A stretch of DNA of 64,000 bases from Hevea brasiliensis (taxonomy: Eukaryota > Streptophyta > Magnoliopsida > Malpighiales > Euphorbiaceae), in assembly GCF_030052815.1 (NCBI RefSeq), contig NW_026614806.1, forward strand, positions 3,005,953 through 3,069,952. The letters run 5' to 3'. Position 1 is the stretch's first letter. Every line of letters begins with the position of its first letter. The notes below the pieces were generated by a model, which searched no databases, was not told where the DNA came from, and saw only the letters and a program-made list of their open reading frames with translations. Shown one piece after another: positions 36,014-50,580 of this stretch. The translations under genes and the position numbers were made by a program.

Positions 36014-37632
36014 TTTGCCATTTCTTTGCCACTAAAATGATCCTAGTGGCTCGGAAAACACAACTAACAAGTTTTCCTTCGGTCAAAAGCAGCTTTAAAA
36101 TATCCCAAATGTCGCCTGTATTCATTCCGATTGAATCTTTGGTTCCAAATCCGCATGAAACCCTGTCAAGTCTTTCGAACCCTTTATTTTACCTTTAACA
36201 TCATTATTTCACTGATTTTATGCCGTCAGACTCTTATTTTAAACGTTTCACTATTCATAACTTCTTTAGTCTTTGCCATTTCATTGCCACCAAAAGGATC
36301 TGTTACCTTAGTACCCTCGATAGCATATCAATTAACTTTTATTTTTGTCGTAAAGTAATCCTTAAATATCCCAAATAACTTGTTTTAGCTTTCTGAAATG
36401 TCATCTTCAACCCTGGTTTTCCTTAAAACTTGTTTTAGGGGCTGTTTTAGCTAACTGACAGCGAACCTGCCCATAATTCTTTCGAACTTTACGATCACCT
36501 TAGCTGCGTCCCAAATGGACATGATACTAAATTTCAGGTAGAACTTCCATCGGTTGCCCAGCGATCTAAAATCTCGCCTCAATTCGCCCCACTGGAACCT
36601 TTAGTTCCAAATCTGTTCGGAACGGGAACGGTGCAAAATCATTCATGTTCCTTGATTTTGCCTTTGATATCATTATTTTGGTGCTTTTAAATTGCCTTAT
36701 CATGTTCTTATGCGCTTGCTATACATAATTTCTTTAGCTTTTGCTGTTTCTTTGCCGCCAAAATGATCCTAGTGGCCCCAAAAGCACATGTAATGAGTTC
36801 TATTTTGGTCAAGAGCAACAACCTTAAGATAACCCAAATAACCTTTTTTTCATCTCCTGCAAAACGATCTTCAAGTCCGAACCTGATTTTCCTATAAAAC
36901 ACGTTTTGGGGGCTGCTTTAGTGAGCCTCACAAACTTACGTGGAATTTGTTCCAACTTTAGAATGACTTTAGCTGCATCCCAAATGGACCCCATATTAAA
37001 TTTCACGTCAAAATTATATCATTTGCCTGGCGAGCCAAAATCTCGCCTCAATTGAACTTCGGCTCCAAGTCCGTATGAAACCTTGTCAAATCTTTCAATC
37101 CTTTACTTTGGCTTTCGTATCATTATTTCACCGTTTTTAAGTTTCCTAACTCTACTTTTTTATTATTCATAACGTGTTCAGTCTTTTATCGTGTCGTTGC
37201 CGCCTAAACGATGTGCCACCTTAGTGCCTTCGATAGCACATCAATTAACTTTTATTTTCATCAAAAATAATCTTAAAATATCCCAAATAACTTGTTTTAG
37301 CTTCCAGAAGTGTGATCTTCATGTCCTAACCCAAGCTTTCCTTAAACCGTGTTTTAGGGGCGATTTTAGTGAATGCTCATCAATCCTTCCCAAAATACGT
37401 TCGCACTATGCAGTTGCGTCCCAAATGGACTCCATATTAAATTTCGCACCAAAATTACATGATTTGCCTAGTGATCTAAGATCTCACCCCAATCAACCTT
37501 CGGCTCCAGATCAGTATGAAACCTTTTCATATGCTTCCAAACCCTTTATTTTTACCTTTAATATGATTATTTTAGTGTTTTTAAATTGACTGATCATTTT
37601 TTGAGCGCTTTCTATTCATGATTTGTTTGGCT
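36014..37632 (+). repeat. HOR unit 8 (1,619 bp)
   Basis: Subunit b has the 6-bp duplication GGAACGGGAACGGTGC (near 36617), shared with units 10 and 11. Its a/b region closely matches unit 10. Its d carries a variant set (GTGCCACC, CAGAAGTGTG, GGGGCGATTTTAG, CCTTCCCAAAATACG) shared with unit 24. A small deletion removes ATCGCCAC near 37410. Confidence 0.9.
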
Positions 37633-39246
37633 TTTGCCATTTCTTTGCCATTATAATGATCCTAGTGGCTCGGAAAGCACAACTAATAAGTTTTCCTTCA
37701 GTCAAAAGCAGCTTTAAAATATCCCAAATGTCGCCTCTATTCATTCCGATTGGATCTTTGGTTCCAAATCAGCATGAACCCTGTCAAATCCTTCGAACCC
37801 TTTATTTTACCTTTAATATCATTATTTCACTGTTTTTATGCCGTCTGACTCTTATTTTAAACGTTTCACTATTCATAACTTCTTTAGTCTTTGCCATTTC
37901 ATTACCACCAAAAGGATCTGTTACCTTAGTACCCTCGATAGCATATCAATTAACTTTTATTTTTGTCATAAAGTAATCCTTAAATATCCCAGATAGCTTG
38001 CCTTAGCTTTCTGAAATGTCATCTTCAACCCTGATTTTCCTTAAAACTTGTTTTAGGGGCTGTTTTAGCTAACTGACAGCGAACCTGCCCATAATTCTTC
38101 CGAACTTTACGATCACCTTAGCTGCGTCCCAAATGAACATGATACTAAATTTCAGGTAGAACTTCCATCGGTTGCCCAGCGATCTAGAATCTCGCCTCAA
38201 TTCGCCCCACTGGAACCTTTAGTTCCAAATCTGTTCGGAACGGCGCAAAATCATTCCTGTTCCTTGATTTTGCCTTTGATGTCATTATTTCAGTGCTTTT
38301 AAATTGCCTGATCATGATTTTATGCGCTTGCTGTACATAATTTCTTTAGTTTTTGTCGTTTCTTTGCCGCCAAAATGATCCCAGCGGCCCGAAAAGCACA
38401 TGTAATGAGTTCCATTTTGGTCAAAAGCAACAACCTTAAGACGTCCCAAATAACCTTTTTTCAGCTCCTGCAAACGCGATCTTCAAGTCCGAACCTGATT
38501 TTCTATAAAAACACGTTTTGGGGGCTGCTTTAGTGAGCCCCGGTCAAACTTACATGGAATTTGTTCCAACTTTAGAATGACTTTAGCTGCATCCCAAATG
38601 GACCCCATATTAAATTTCACGTCAAAATTACATCATTTGCCTGGCGAGCCAAAATCTCGCCCCAATTGAACTTCGGCTCCAAATCCGTATGAAACCTTGT
38701 CAAATCCTTTACTTTGGCTTTCATATCATTATTTCACCGTTTTTAAGTTTTCCAACTCTTCTTTTTTACTATTCAGAACGTGTTCAGTCTTTTATCGTGT
38801 CGTTGCCGCCTAAACGATGTGCGACCTTAGTGCCTTCGATAGCACATCAATTAACTTTTATTTTCATCAAAAACAATCTTAAAATATCCCAAATAACTTG
38901 TTTTAGCTTCCAGAAATGTGATCTTCATGTCCTAACCCAAGCTTTCCTTAAACCGTGTTTTAGGGGCGGTTTTAGTGAATGCTCATCAATCCTGCCCAAA
39001 ATTCGTTCGAACAATGCAATCGCCACAGTTGCGTCCCAATGGACTCCATATTAAATTTCACACCAAAATTACATGATTTGCCTAGTGATCTAAGATCCCA
39101 CCCCAATCAACCTTTGGCTCCAGATCAGTATGAAACCTTTTCATATGTTTCCAAACCCTTCATTTTTCCTTTAATATAATTATTTTAGTGTTTTTAAATT
39201 GATTGATCATTTTTTTGAGCGCTTGCTGTTCATGATTTGTTTGGCT
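37633..39246 (+). repeat. HOR unit 9 (1,614 bp)
   Basis: Subunit a has GCCATTATAATGATCC, shared with unit 14, and a one-base loss near 37777 that fuses two frames into a spurious 117-codon frame. d has CGTCCCAATGGAC (one A lost, near 39037). Confidence 0.9.
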
Positions 39247-40869
39247 TTTGCCATTTTTTTGCCACTAAAATAATTCTACTGGCTCGGAAAACACAACTAA
39301 TAAGTTTTCCTTCGTTCAAAAGCAGCTTTAAAATATCCCAAATGTCGCCTGTATTCATTCCGATTGAATCTTTGGTTCCAAATCCGCATGAAACCCTGTC
39401 AAGTCTTTCGAACCCTTTATTTTACCTTTAACATCATTATTTCACTGATTTTATGCCGTCAGACTCTTATTTTAAACGTTTCACTATTCATAACTTCTTT
39501 AGTCTTTGCCATTTCATTGCCACCAAAAGGATCTGTTACCTTAGTACCCTCGATAGCATATCAATTAACTTTTATTTTTGTCGTAAAGTAATCCTTAAAT
39601 ATCCCAAATAACTTGTTTTAGCTTTCTGAAATGTCATCTTCAACCCTGGTTTTCCTTAAAACTTGTTTTAGGGGCTGTTTTAGCTAACTGACAGCGAACC
39701 TGCCCATAATTCTTTCGAACTTTACGATCACCTTAGCTGCGTCCCAAATGGACATGATACTAAATTTCAGGTAGAACTTCCATCGGTTGCCCAGCGATCT
39801 AAAATCTCGCCTCAATTCGCCCCACTGGAACCTTTAGTTCCAAATCTGTTCGGAACGGGAACGGTGCAAAATCATTCATGTTCCTTGATTTGATATTATT
39901 ATTTCAGTGCTTTTAAGTTGCCTGATCATGATTTTATGCGCTTGCTATACATAATTTCTTTAGGTTTTGTCGTTTCTTTGCCGCTAAAATGATCCTGGTG
40001 GCCCGAAAAGCACATGTAATGAGTTCTATTTTGGTCAAAAGCAACAACCTTAAGATGTCCCAAATAACCTTTTTTCACCTCCTGCAAACGCGATCTTCAA
40101 GTCCGAACCTGATTTTCTATAAAAACACGTTTTGGGGGCTGCTTTAGTGAGCCCCGGTCAAACTTACATGGAATTTTTTCCAACTTTAGAATGACTTTGG
40201 CTGCATCCCAAATGGACTCCATATTAAATTTCACACCAAAATTACATCATTTGACTGGCGAGCCAAAATTCGCCCTAATTGAACTTCGGTTCCAAATCCG
40301 TATGAAACCTTGTCAAATCTTTCGAATCCTTTACTTTGGCTTTCATATCATTATTTCACCGTTGTTAAGTTTTCTAACTCTTCTTTTTTACAATTCATAA
40401 CGTGTTCAGTCTTTTATCGTGTCGTTGCCGCCTAAATGATGTGCGACCTTAGTGCCTTCGATAGCACATCAATTAACTTTTATTTTCATCAAAAACAATC
40501 ATAAAATATCCCAAATAACTTGTTTTAGCTTCCAGAAATGTGATCTTCATGTCCTAACCCAAGCTTTCCTTAAACCGTGTTTTAGGGGCCGTTTTAGTGA
40601 ATGCTCATCAATCCTGCCCAAAATTCGTTCGAACTACGCAATCGCCACAGTTGCGTCCCAAATGGACTCCATATTAAATTTCACGCCAAAATTACATGAT
40701 TTGCCTAGTGATCTAAGATCTCACCCCAATCAACCTTTGGCTCCAGATCAGTATGAAACCTTTTCATATGTTTCCAAACCCTTTATTTTTCCTTTAATAT
40801 AAATATTTTAGTGTTTTTAAATTGACTGATCATTTTTTTGAGTGCTTGCTGTTCATGATTTGTTTGGCT
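39247..40869 (+). repeat. HOR unit 10 (1,623 bp)
   Basis: The a and b subunits are nearly the same as unit 8, including GATTTTATGCCGTCAGACTC and the CGGGAACGG duplication. The end of b has a deletion, CTTGATTTGATATTATTA, shared with unit 11. Confidence 0.9.
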
Positions 40870-42491
40870 TTTGCCATTTCTTTGCCACTAAAATGATCCT
40901 AGTGGCTCGGAAAACACAACTAATAAGTTTTCCTTCGGTCAAAAGCAGCTTAAAAATATCCCAAATGCCACCTCCATTCATTCCGATTGAATCTTTGTTT
41001 CCAAATCCGCATGAAACCCTGTCAAATCTTTCGAACCCTTTATTTCACCATTAATATCATTATTTCACTGTTTTTATGCCGTCTGACTCTTATTTTAAAC
41101 ATTTCACTACTCATAACTTCTTTAGCCTTTGCCATTTCATTGCCACCAAAAGGATCTGTTACCTTAGTACCCTCGATAGCATATCAATTAACTTTTATTT
41201 TTGTCGTAAAGTAATCCTTAAATATCCCAAATAACTTGTTTTAGCTTTCTGAAATGTCATCTTCAACCCTGGTTTTCCTTAAAACTTGTTTTAGGGGCTG
41301 TTTTAGCTAACTGACAATGAACCTGCCCATAAGTCTTTCGAACTTTACGATCACCTTAGCTGCGTCCCAAATGGACATGATACTAAATTTCAGGTAGAAC
41401 TTCCATCGGTTGCCCAGCGATCTAAAATCTCGCCTCAATTCGCCCCACTGGAACCTTTAGTTCCAAATCTGTTCGGAACGGGAACGGTGCAAAATCATTC
41501 ATGTTCCTTGATTTGATATTATTATTTCAGTGCTTTTAAGTTGCCTGATCATGATTTTATGCGCTTGCTATACATAATTTCTTTAGGTTTTGTCGTTTCT
41601 TTGCCGCTAAAATGATCCTGGTGGCCCGAAAAGCACATGTAATGAGTTCTATTTTGGTCAAAAGCAACAACCTTAAGATGTCCCAAATAACCTTTTTTCA
41701 CCTCCTGCAAACGCGATCTTCAAGTCCGAACCTGATTTTCTATAAAAACACGTTTTGGGGGCTGCTTTAGTGAGCCCCGGTCAAACTTACATGGAATTTT
41801 TTCCAACTTTAGAATGACTTTGGCTGCATCCCAAATGGACCCCATATTAAATTTCACGTCAAAATTACATCATTTGCCTGGCGAGCCAAAATCTCGCCCC
41901 AATTGAACTTCGGTTCCAAATCCATATGAAACTTTGTCAAATCTTTCGAATCCTTTACTTTGGCTTTCATATCATTATTTCACCGTTGTTAAGTTTTCTA
42001 ACTCTTCTTTTTTACTATTCATAACGTGTTCAGTCTTTTATCGTGTCGTTGCCGCCTAAACGATGTGCGACCTTAGTGCCTTCGATAGCACATCAATTAA
42101 CTTTTATTTTCATAAAAAACGATTAAAATATCCCAAATAACTTGTTTTAGCTTCCAGAAATGTGATCTTCATGTCCAAACCCAAGCTTTCCTTAAACCGT
42201 GTTTTAGGGGCCGTTTTAGTGAATGCTCATCAATCCTGACCAAAATTCGTTCGAATTATGCAATCGCCACAGTTGCGTCCCAAATGGACTCCATATTAAA
42301 TTTCACGCCAAAATTACATGATTTGCCTAGTGATCTAAGATCTCACCCCAATCAACCTTTGGCTCCAGATCAGTATGAAACCTTTTCATATGTTTCCAAA
42401 CCCTTTATTTTTCCTTTAATATAATTATTTTAGTGTTTTTAAATTGACTGATCATTTTTTTGAGCGCTTGCTGTTCATGATTTGTTTGGCT
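40870..42491 (+). repeat. HOR unit 11 (1,622 bp)
   Basis: The late b and early c parts (41463-41830) follow unit 10 closely, including CTTGATTTGATATTATTA and GACTTTGGCTGCATCC. Confidence 0.9.
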
Positions 42492-44101
42492 TTTGACATT
42501 ACTTAGCAACTAAAATGATCCTAGTGGCTCGGAAATCACAACTAATAAGTTTTCCTTCAGTCAAAAGCAACTTTAAAATAACCCAAATGTCGCCTCTATA
42601 CATTCCGATTGAATCTTTGGTTCCAAATCCGCATGAAACCTGTCAAATCTTTCGAACCTTTATTTTACCTTTAATATCATTATTTCACTGATTTTATGCC
42701 GTCAGACTCGTATTTTAAACGTTTCACTAGTCATAACTTCTTTAGTCTTTGCCATTTCATTACCGCTAAAAGGATCTGTTACCCTGGTGCCCTCGATAGC
42801 ATATCAATTAACTTTTATTTTTGTCATAAAGTAATCCTTAAATATCCCAAATAACTTGTTTTAGCTTTCTGAAATGTAATCTTCATCCATGGTTTTCCTT
42901 AAAACTTGTTTTAGGGGCTGTTTTAGCTAACTGACAGCGAACTTGCTCATAATTCTTTCGAACTTTACGATCACCTTAGCTGCGTCTCAAATGAACGTAA
43001 TTCTATATTTCAGGTAGAACTTCCATCGGTTGCCCAGCGATTTAAAATCTCGCCTCAATTCGCCCAACTGGAACCTTTAGTTCCAAATCTGTTCGGAACG
43101 GTGCAAAATCATTCCTGTTCCTTGATTTTGTTTTTGATATCATTATTTCGGTGCTTTTAAATTGCCTGATCATGATCTTATGCGCTTGCTATACATAATT
43201 TCTTTAGCTTTTGTCGTTTGTTTGCCGCCAAAATGATCCTAGTAGCCCGAAAAGCAAATGTAATGAGTTCTATTTTGGTCAAAAGCAACAACCTTAAGAT
43301 ATCCCAATTAACCTTTTTTCAGCTTCTGGAAACGCAATCTTCAAGTCCGAACTCGATTTTCCATAAAACACGTTTTGGGGGCTGCTTTAGTGAGCCTCAG
43401 TCAAACTTGCATGGAATTTGTTCCAGCTTTAGAATGACATTAGCTGCATCTCAAATGGACCCCATATTAAATTTCACGTCAAAATTACATCATTTGCCTG
43501 GCGAGCCAAAATCTCGCCCCAATTGAACTTCGGCTCCAAATCCGTATGAAACCTTGTCAAGTCCTTTACTTTGGCTTTCATATCATTATTTCACCGTTTT
43601 TAAGTTTTCCAACTCTTCTTTTTTACTATTCAGAACGTGTTCAGTCTTTTATCGTGTCGTTGCCGCCTAAACGATGTGCGACCTTAGTGCCTTTGATAGC
43701 ACATGAATTAACTTTTATTTTCTTCAGAAACAATCTTAAAAAAATCCCAAATAGTTTTAGCTTCCAGAAATGTGATCTTCGTGTCCAAACCCAAGCTTTC
43801 CTTAAACCGTGTTTTAGGGGCGGTTTTAGTGAATGCTCATCAATCCTGCCCAAAATTCGTTCGAACAATGCAATCGCCACAGTTGCGTCCCAAATGGACT
43901 CCATATTAAATTTCACACCAAAATTACATGATTTGCCTAGTGATCTAAGATCCCACCCCAATCAACCTTTGGCTCCAGATCAGTATGAAACCTTTTCATA
44001 TGTTTCCAAACCCTTTATTTTGCCTTTAATATAATTATTTTAGTGTTTTTAAATTGACTGATCATTTTTTTGAGCGCTTGCTATTCATGATTTGTTTGGC
44101 T
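42492..44101 (+). repeat. HOR unit 12 (1,610 bp)
   Basis: Subunit a starts with the unusual TTTGACATTACTTAGCAAC. c has GACATTAGCTGCATCTC, shared with units 23 and 24. d has AAAAAAATCCCAAATAG with an indel that opens a spurious 162-codon frame (43546-44034). Confidence 0.9.
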
Positions 44102-45728
44102 TTTGCCATTTTCTTTGCCACTAAAATGATCCTAGTGGCTCGGAAAACACAACTAATAAGTTTTCCTTCAATCAAAAGCAGCTTTAAGATATCCCAAATG
44201 TCGCCTCTATTCATTCCAATAGAATCTTTGGTTCCAAATCCGCATGAAACCCTGTCAAATCTTTCGAACCCTTTATTTTACCTTTAATATCATTATCTCA
44301 CTGTTTTTATGCCGTCTGACTCTTATTTTAAACGTTTCACTATTCATAACTTCTTTAGTCTTTGCCATTTCATTACCACCAAAAAGATCTGTTACCTTAG
44401 TACCCTCGATAGCACATCAATTAACTTTTATTTTTGTCACAAAGTAATCCTTAAATATCACAAATAACTTGTTTTAGCTCTTTGAAATGTCATCTTCAAC
44501 CCTGGTTTTCCTTAAAAATTGTTTTAGGGGCTGTTTTTGCTACCAGACAGCGAACCTACCCATAATTGTTTCGAACTTTACAATCACCTTAGCTGCGTCC
44601 CAAATGAACATGATACTAAATTTCAGGTAAAACTTCCATCGATTGCCCAGCAATCTAAAATCTCGCCTCAATTCGCCCCACTGGAACCTTTAGTTCCAAA
44701 TATGTTCGGAACGGTGCAAAATCATTGTTGTTCCTTGATTTTGCCTTTCATATCATTATTTAAGTGCTTTTAAATTGTTTGATCATGATTTTATGCCCTC
44801 GCTATACATAATTTCTTTAGGTTTTGTCGTTTCTTTGCCGCTAAAATGATCCTGGTGGCCCGAAAAGCACATGTAATGAGTTCTATTTTGGTCAAAAGCA
44901 ACAACCTTAAGATGTCCCAAATAACCTTTTTTCACCTCCTGCAAACGCGATCTTCAAGTCCGAACCTGATTTTCTATAAAACACGTTTTGGGGGCTGCTT
45001 TAGTGAGCCCCGGTCAAACTTACATGGAATTTGTTCCAACTTTAGAATGACTTTAGCTGCATCCCAAATGGACCCCATATTAAATTTCACGTCAAAATTA
45101 CATCATTTGCCTGGCGAGCCAAAATCTCGCCCCAATTGAACTTCGGCTCCAAATCCGTATGAAACCTTGTCAAATCTTTCGAATCCGTTACTTTGGCTTT
45201 CAGATCATGATTTCACCGATTTTAAGTTTTCTAACTCTTCTTTTTTTACAATTCATAACGTGTTCAGTCTTTTATCGTGTCGTTGCCGCCTAAACGATGT
45301 GCGACCTTAGTGCCTTCGATAGCACATCAATTAACTTTAATTTTCATAAAAAACAATCTTAAAAATATCCCAAATAACTTGTTTTAGCTTCCAGAAATGT
45401 GATCTTCATGTCCTAACCCAAGCTTTCCTTAAACCGTGTTTTAGGGGCGGTTTTAGTGAATGCTCATCAATCCTGCCCAAAATTCGTTCGAACAATGCAA
45501 TCGCCACAGTTGCATCCCAAATGGACTCCATATTAAATTTCACACCAAAATTACATGATTTGCCTAGTGATCTAAGATCCCACCCCAATCAACCTTTGGC
45601 TCCAGATCAGTATGAAACCTTTTCATATGTTTCCAAACCCTTTATTTTGCCTTTAATATAATTATTTTAGTGTTTTTAAATTGACTGATCATTTTTTTGA
45701 GCTCTTGCTATTCATGATTTGTTTGGCT
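44102..45728 (+). repeat. HOR unit 13 (1,627 bp)
   Basis: Subunit b carries CACAAAGTAATCC, AAATATCACAAATAAC, GCTCTTTGAAATG and CTTAAAAATTG, a variant set shared only with unit 25 among those read. Confidence 0.9.
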
Positions 45729-47349
45729 TTTGCCATTTCTTTGCCATTATAATGATCCTAGTGGCTCGGAAAGCACAACTAATAAGTTTCCTTCAGTCAA
45801 AAGCAACTTTAAAATATCCCAAATGTCGCTCTATTCATTCCGATTGAATCTTTGGTTCCAAATCCGCATGAAACCTTGTCAAATCCTTCGAACCCTTTAT
45901 TTTACCTTTAATATCATTATTTCACTGTTTTTATGCCGTCTGACTCTTATTTTAAACGTTTCACTATTCATAACTTCTTTAGTCTTTGCTATTTCATTAC
46001 CACCAAAAGGATCAGTTACCTTAGTACCCTTTTTAGCATATCAATTAACTTTTATTTTTGTCATAAAGTAATCCTTAAATATCCCAGATAACTTGCTTTA
46101 GCTTTCTGAAATGTCATCTTCAACCCCGATTTTCCTTAAAACTTGTTTTAGGGGCTGTTTTAGCTAACTGACAGCGAACCTGCCCATAATTCTTTCGAAC
46201 TTTACGATCACCTTAGCTGCGTCCCAAACGAACATGATACTAAATTTCAGGTAGAACTTCCATCGGTTGCCCAATGATCTAAAATCTCGCCTCAATTCGC
46301 CCCAATGGAACCTTTAGTTCCAAATTGTTCGAACGTGCAAAATCATTCCTATTCCTTGATTTTGCCTTTCATATCATTATTTCAGTGCTTTTAAATTGCC
46401 TGATCATGTTTTTATGCTCTTGATATACATATTTTATTTAGTTTTTGTAGTTTGTTTGTTGCCAAAATGATCCTAGTGGCCCGAAAAGCACATGTAATGA
46501 GTTCCATTTTTGTCAAAAGCAACAACCTTAAGATGTACCAAATAACCTTTTTTCAGCTCCTGCAAACGCGATCTTCAAGTCCGAACCTGATTTTCTATAA
46601 AAACACGTTTTGGGGGCTGCTTTAGTGAGCCCCGGTCAAACTTACATGGAATTTGTTCCAACTTTAGAATGACTTTAGCTGCATCCCAAATGGACCCCAT
46701 ATTAAATTTCACGTCAAAATTACATCATTTGCCTGGCGAGCCAAAATCTCGCCTCAATTCGCCCCAATTGAACTTCGGTTCCAAATCCGTATGAAACCCT
46801 GTCAAATCCTTTACTTTGGCTTTCATATCAATATTTCACCGTTTTTTAGTTTTCTAACTCTTCTTTTTTACTATTCATAACGTGTTCAGTCTTTTATCGT
46901 TTCGTTGTCGCCTAAACGATGTGCGACCTTAGTGCCTTCGATAGCACATCAATTAACTTTTATTTTCATCAAAACCAATTTTAAAATATCCCAAATAACT
47001 TGTTTTAGCTTCCAGAAATGTGATCTTCATGTCTTAACCCAAGCTTTCCTTAAACCGTGTTTTAGAGGCGGTTTTAGTGAATGCTAATCAATCCTGCCCA
47101 AAATTCGTTCGAACTATGAAATCGCCACAGTTGCGTCCCAAATGGACTCCATATTATATTTCTCACCAGAATTACATGATTTGCCTAGTGATCTAAGATC
47201 TCACCCCAATCAACCTTTGGCTCTAGATCTGTATGAAACCTTTTCATATGTTTCCAAACCCTTTATTTTACCTTTAATATAATTATTTTAGTGTTTTTAA
47301 ATTTACTGATCATTTTTTTTAGCGCTTGCTATTCATGATTTGTTTGGCT
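45729..47349 (+). repeat. HOR unit 14 (1,621 bp)
   Basis: Subunit a has GCCATTATAATGATCC like unit 9 and single-base losses (AGTTTCC, GTCGCTC). b has ACCCTTTTTAGCAT in place of CCCTCGATAGCAT. Confidence 0.9.
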
Positions 47350-48959
47350 TTCGCCATTTCTTTGCCACTAAAATGATCCTAGTGGCTCGGAAAACACAAC
47401 TAATAAGTTTTCCTTCAGTCAAAAGCAGCTTTAAAATATCCCAAATGTCGCCTCCATTCATTCCGATTGGATCTTTGGTTCCAAATCCGCATGAAACCTT
47501 GTCAAATCTTTCGAACCCTTTATTTTACCTTTAATATCATTATTTCACTGTTTTTATGTTGTCTAACTCTTATTTTAAACGTTTCACCATTCATAACTTC
47601 TTTAGTCTTTGCCATTTCATTGCCACCAAAAAGATCTGTTACCTTAGTACCCTCGATAGCATATCAATTAACTTTTATTTTTGTCATAAAGTAATCCTTA
47701 AATATCCCAAATAACTTGTTTTAGCTTTCTGAAATGTCATCTTCAACCTGGTTTTCCTTAAAACTTGTTTTAGGGGCTGTTTTAGCTAAGTGACGGCGAA
47801 CCTGCCCATAATTCTTTCAAACTTTACGATCACCTTAGCTGCATCCCAAATGAACATGATACTAAATTTCAGGTAGAACGTCCATCGGTTGCCCAGCGAT
47901 CTAAAATTTCGCCTCAATTCGCCCCACTGGAACCTTTAGCTCCAAATCTGCTCGGAACGGTGCAAAATCATTCCTGTTCCTTGATTTTGCCTTTGATATC
48001 ATTATTTTAGTGCTTGTAAATTGTATGATCATGATTTTATGCGCTTGCTTATACATAATTTCTTTAGTTTTTGTAGTTTGTTTGTTGCCAAAATGATCCT
48101 AGTGGCCCGAAAAGCAAATGTAATGAGTTCTATTTTGGTCAAAAGCAACAACCTTAAGATATCCCAAATAACCTTTTTTCTGCTCCTGCAAACGCAATCT
48201 TCAAGTCCGATCTTGATTTTCTATAAAACACGTTTTGGGGGCTGCTTTAGTGAGCCCCGGTCAAACTTACATGGAATTTGTTCCAACTTTAGAATGACTT
48301 TAGCTGCATCCCAAATGGACCCCATATTAAATTTCACGTCAAAATTACATCATTTGCCTGGCGAGCCAAAATCTCGCCCCAATTGAACTTCGGCTCCAAA
48401 TCCGTATGAAACCTTGTCAAATCCTTTACTTTGGCTTTCATATCATTATTTCACCGTTTTTAAGTTTTCCAACTCTTCTTTTTTACTATTCAGAACGTGT
48501 TCAGTCTTTTATCGTGTCGTTGCCGCCTAAACGATGTGCCACCTTAGTGCCTTCGATAGCACATCAATTAACTTTTATTTTCATCAAAAATAATCTTAAA
48601 ATATCCCAAATAACTTGTTTTAGCTTCCAGAAGTGTGATCTTCATGTCCTAACCCAAGCTTTCCTTAAACCGTGTTTTAGGGTTTAGTGAATGCTCATCA
48701 ATCCTGCCCAAAATTCGTTCGAACAATGCAATCGCCACAGTTGCATCCCAAATGGACTCCATATTAAATTTCACACCAAAATTACATGATTTGCCTAGTG
48801 ATCTAAGATCCCACCCCAATCAACCTTTGGCTCCAGATCAGTATGAAACATTTTCATATGTTTCCAAAACCTTTATTTTACCTTTAATATAATTACTTTA
48901 GAGTTTTTAAATTGACTGCTCATTTTTTTGAGCGCTTGCTATTCATGATTTGTTTGGCT
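47350..48959 (+). repeat. HOR unit 15 (1,610 bp)
   Basis: The end of b and start of c (about 48003-48170) match unit 23. d carries GTGCCACC and CAGAAGTGTG like units 8 and 24, then GTTTTAGGGTTTAGTG, a short deletion also seen in unit 18. Confidence 0.9.
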
Positions 48960-50580
48960 TTTGCCATTTCTTTGCCACTAAAATGATCCTAGTGGCTCTG
49001 GAAAACACAACTAATAAGTTTTCCTTCAGTCAAAAGCAACTTTAAAATATCCCAAATGTCGCCTCTATTCATTCCGATTGAATCTTTGGTTCCAAATCCG
49101 CATGAAACCTTGTCAAATCTTTCAACCCTTTATTTTACCTTTAATATCATTATTTCACTGTTTTTATGTTGTCGACTCTTATTTTAAACGTTTCACTATT
49201 CATAACTTCTTTAGTCTTTGCCATTTCATTGCCACCAAAAGGATCTGTTACCTTAGTACCCTCGATAGCATATCAATTAACTTTTATTTTTGTCGTAAAG
49301 TAATCCTTAAATATCCCAAATAACTTGTTTTAGCTTTCAAATGTCATCTTCAACCCTAGATTTCCTTAAAACTTGTTTTAGGGGCTGTTTTAGCTAACTG
49401 ACAGGCGAACCTGCCCATAATTCTTTCGAACTTTACGATCACCTGAGCTGCGTCCCAAATGGACATGATACTAAATTTCAGGTAGAACTTCCATCGGTTG
49501 CCCAGCGATCTAAAATCTCGCCTCAATTCGCCCCACTGGAACCTTTAGTTCCAAATTGTTCGACGGTGCAAAATCATTCCTGTTCCTTGATTTTGCCTTT
49601 GATATCATTATTTTAGTGCTTTTAAATTGCCTGATCATGATTTTATGCGCTTGCTATACATAATTTCTTTATTTTTTGTCATTTCTTTGACGCCAAAATG
49701 ATCCTAATGGCCCGAAAAGCACATGTAATGAGTTCTATTTTGGTCAAAAGCAACAACCTTAATATATCCCAAATAACCTTTTTTCAGCTCCTGCAAACGC
49801 GATCTTCAAGTCGAACCTGATTTTCTATAAAACACGTTTTGGGCTGCTTTAGTGAGCCTGGTCAAACTTACATGGAATTTGTTCCAACTTTAGAATGACT
49901 TTAGCTGCATCCCAAATGGACCCCATATTAAATTTCACGTCAAAATTACATCATTTGCTGGCGAGCCAAAATCTCAATTTGCCCCAATTGAACTTCGGTT
50001 CCAAATCCGTATGAAACCTTGTCAAATCTTTCAAATCCTTTACTTTGGCTTTCATATCATTATTTCATCGATTTTAAGTTTTCTAACTCTTCTTTTTTAC
50101 TATTCATAACGTGTTCAGTCTTTTATCGTGTCGTTGCCGCCTAAACGATGTGCGACCTTAGTGCCTTTGATAGCACATCAATTAACTTTTAGTTTCATCA
50201 AAAATATCCCCAATCTTAAAATATCCAATAACTTGTTTTAGCTTCCAGAAATGTGATCTTCATGTCCTAACTCAAGCTTTCCTTAAACCGTGTTTTAGGG
50301 CGGTTTTAGTGAATGCTCATCAATCGTGCCCAAAATTCGTTCGAACTGTGCAGTCGCCATAGTTGCGTCCCAAGTAGACTCCATATTAGATTTCATACTA
50401 AAATTACATGATTTGCCTAGTGATCTATGATCTTGCCCAAATCAACCTTTGGCTTGAGATCAGTATGAAACCTTTTCATATGTTTCCAAACCTTTATTTT
50501 ACCTTTAATATAATTACTTTAGAATTTTTAAATTGACTGATCATTTTTTTGAGCGCTTGCTATTCATGATTTGTTTGGCT
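48960..50580 (+). repeat. HOR unit 16 (1,621 bp)
   Basis: Subunit b lacks four bases in AGCTTTCAAATG. d is strongly diverged (CCCAAGTAGACTCC, GATCTTGCCCAAATC, GGCTTGAGATC), with CAGTCGCCA like units 18 and 19. Confidence 0.9.

Noticed and set aside
43641..43961. 106-codon minus-strand frame in unit 12
   Set aside because: It exists only because of indels private to this unit. The same region in other units has shorter frames or stops.
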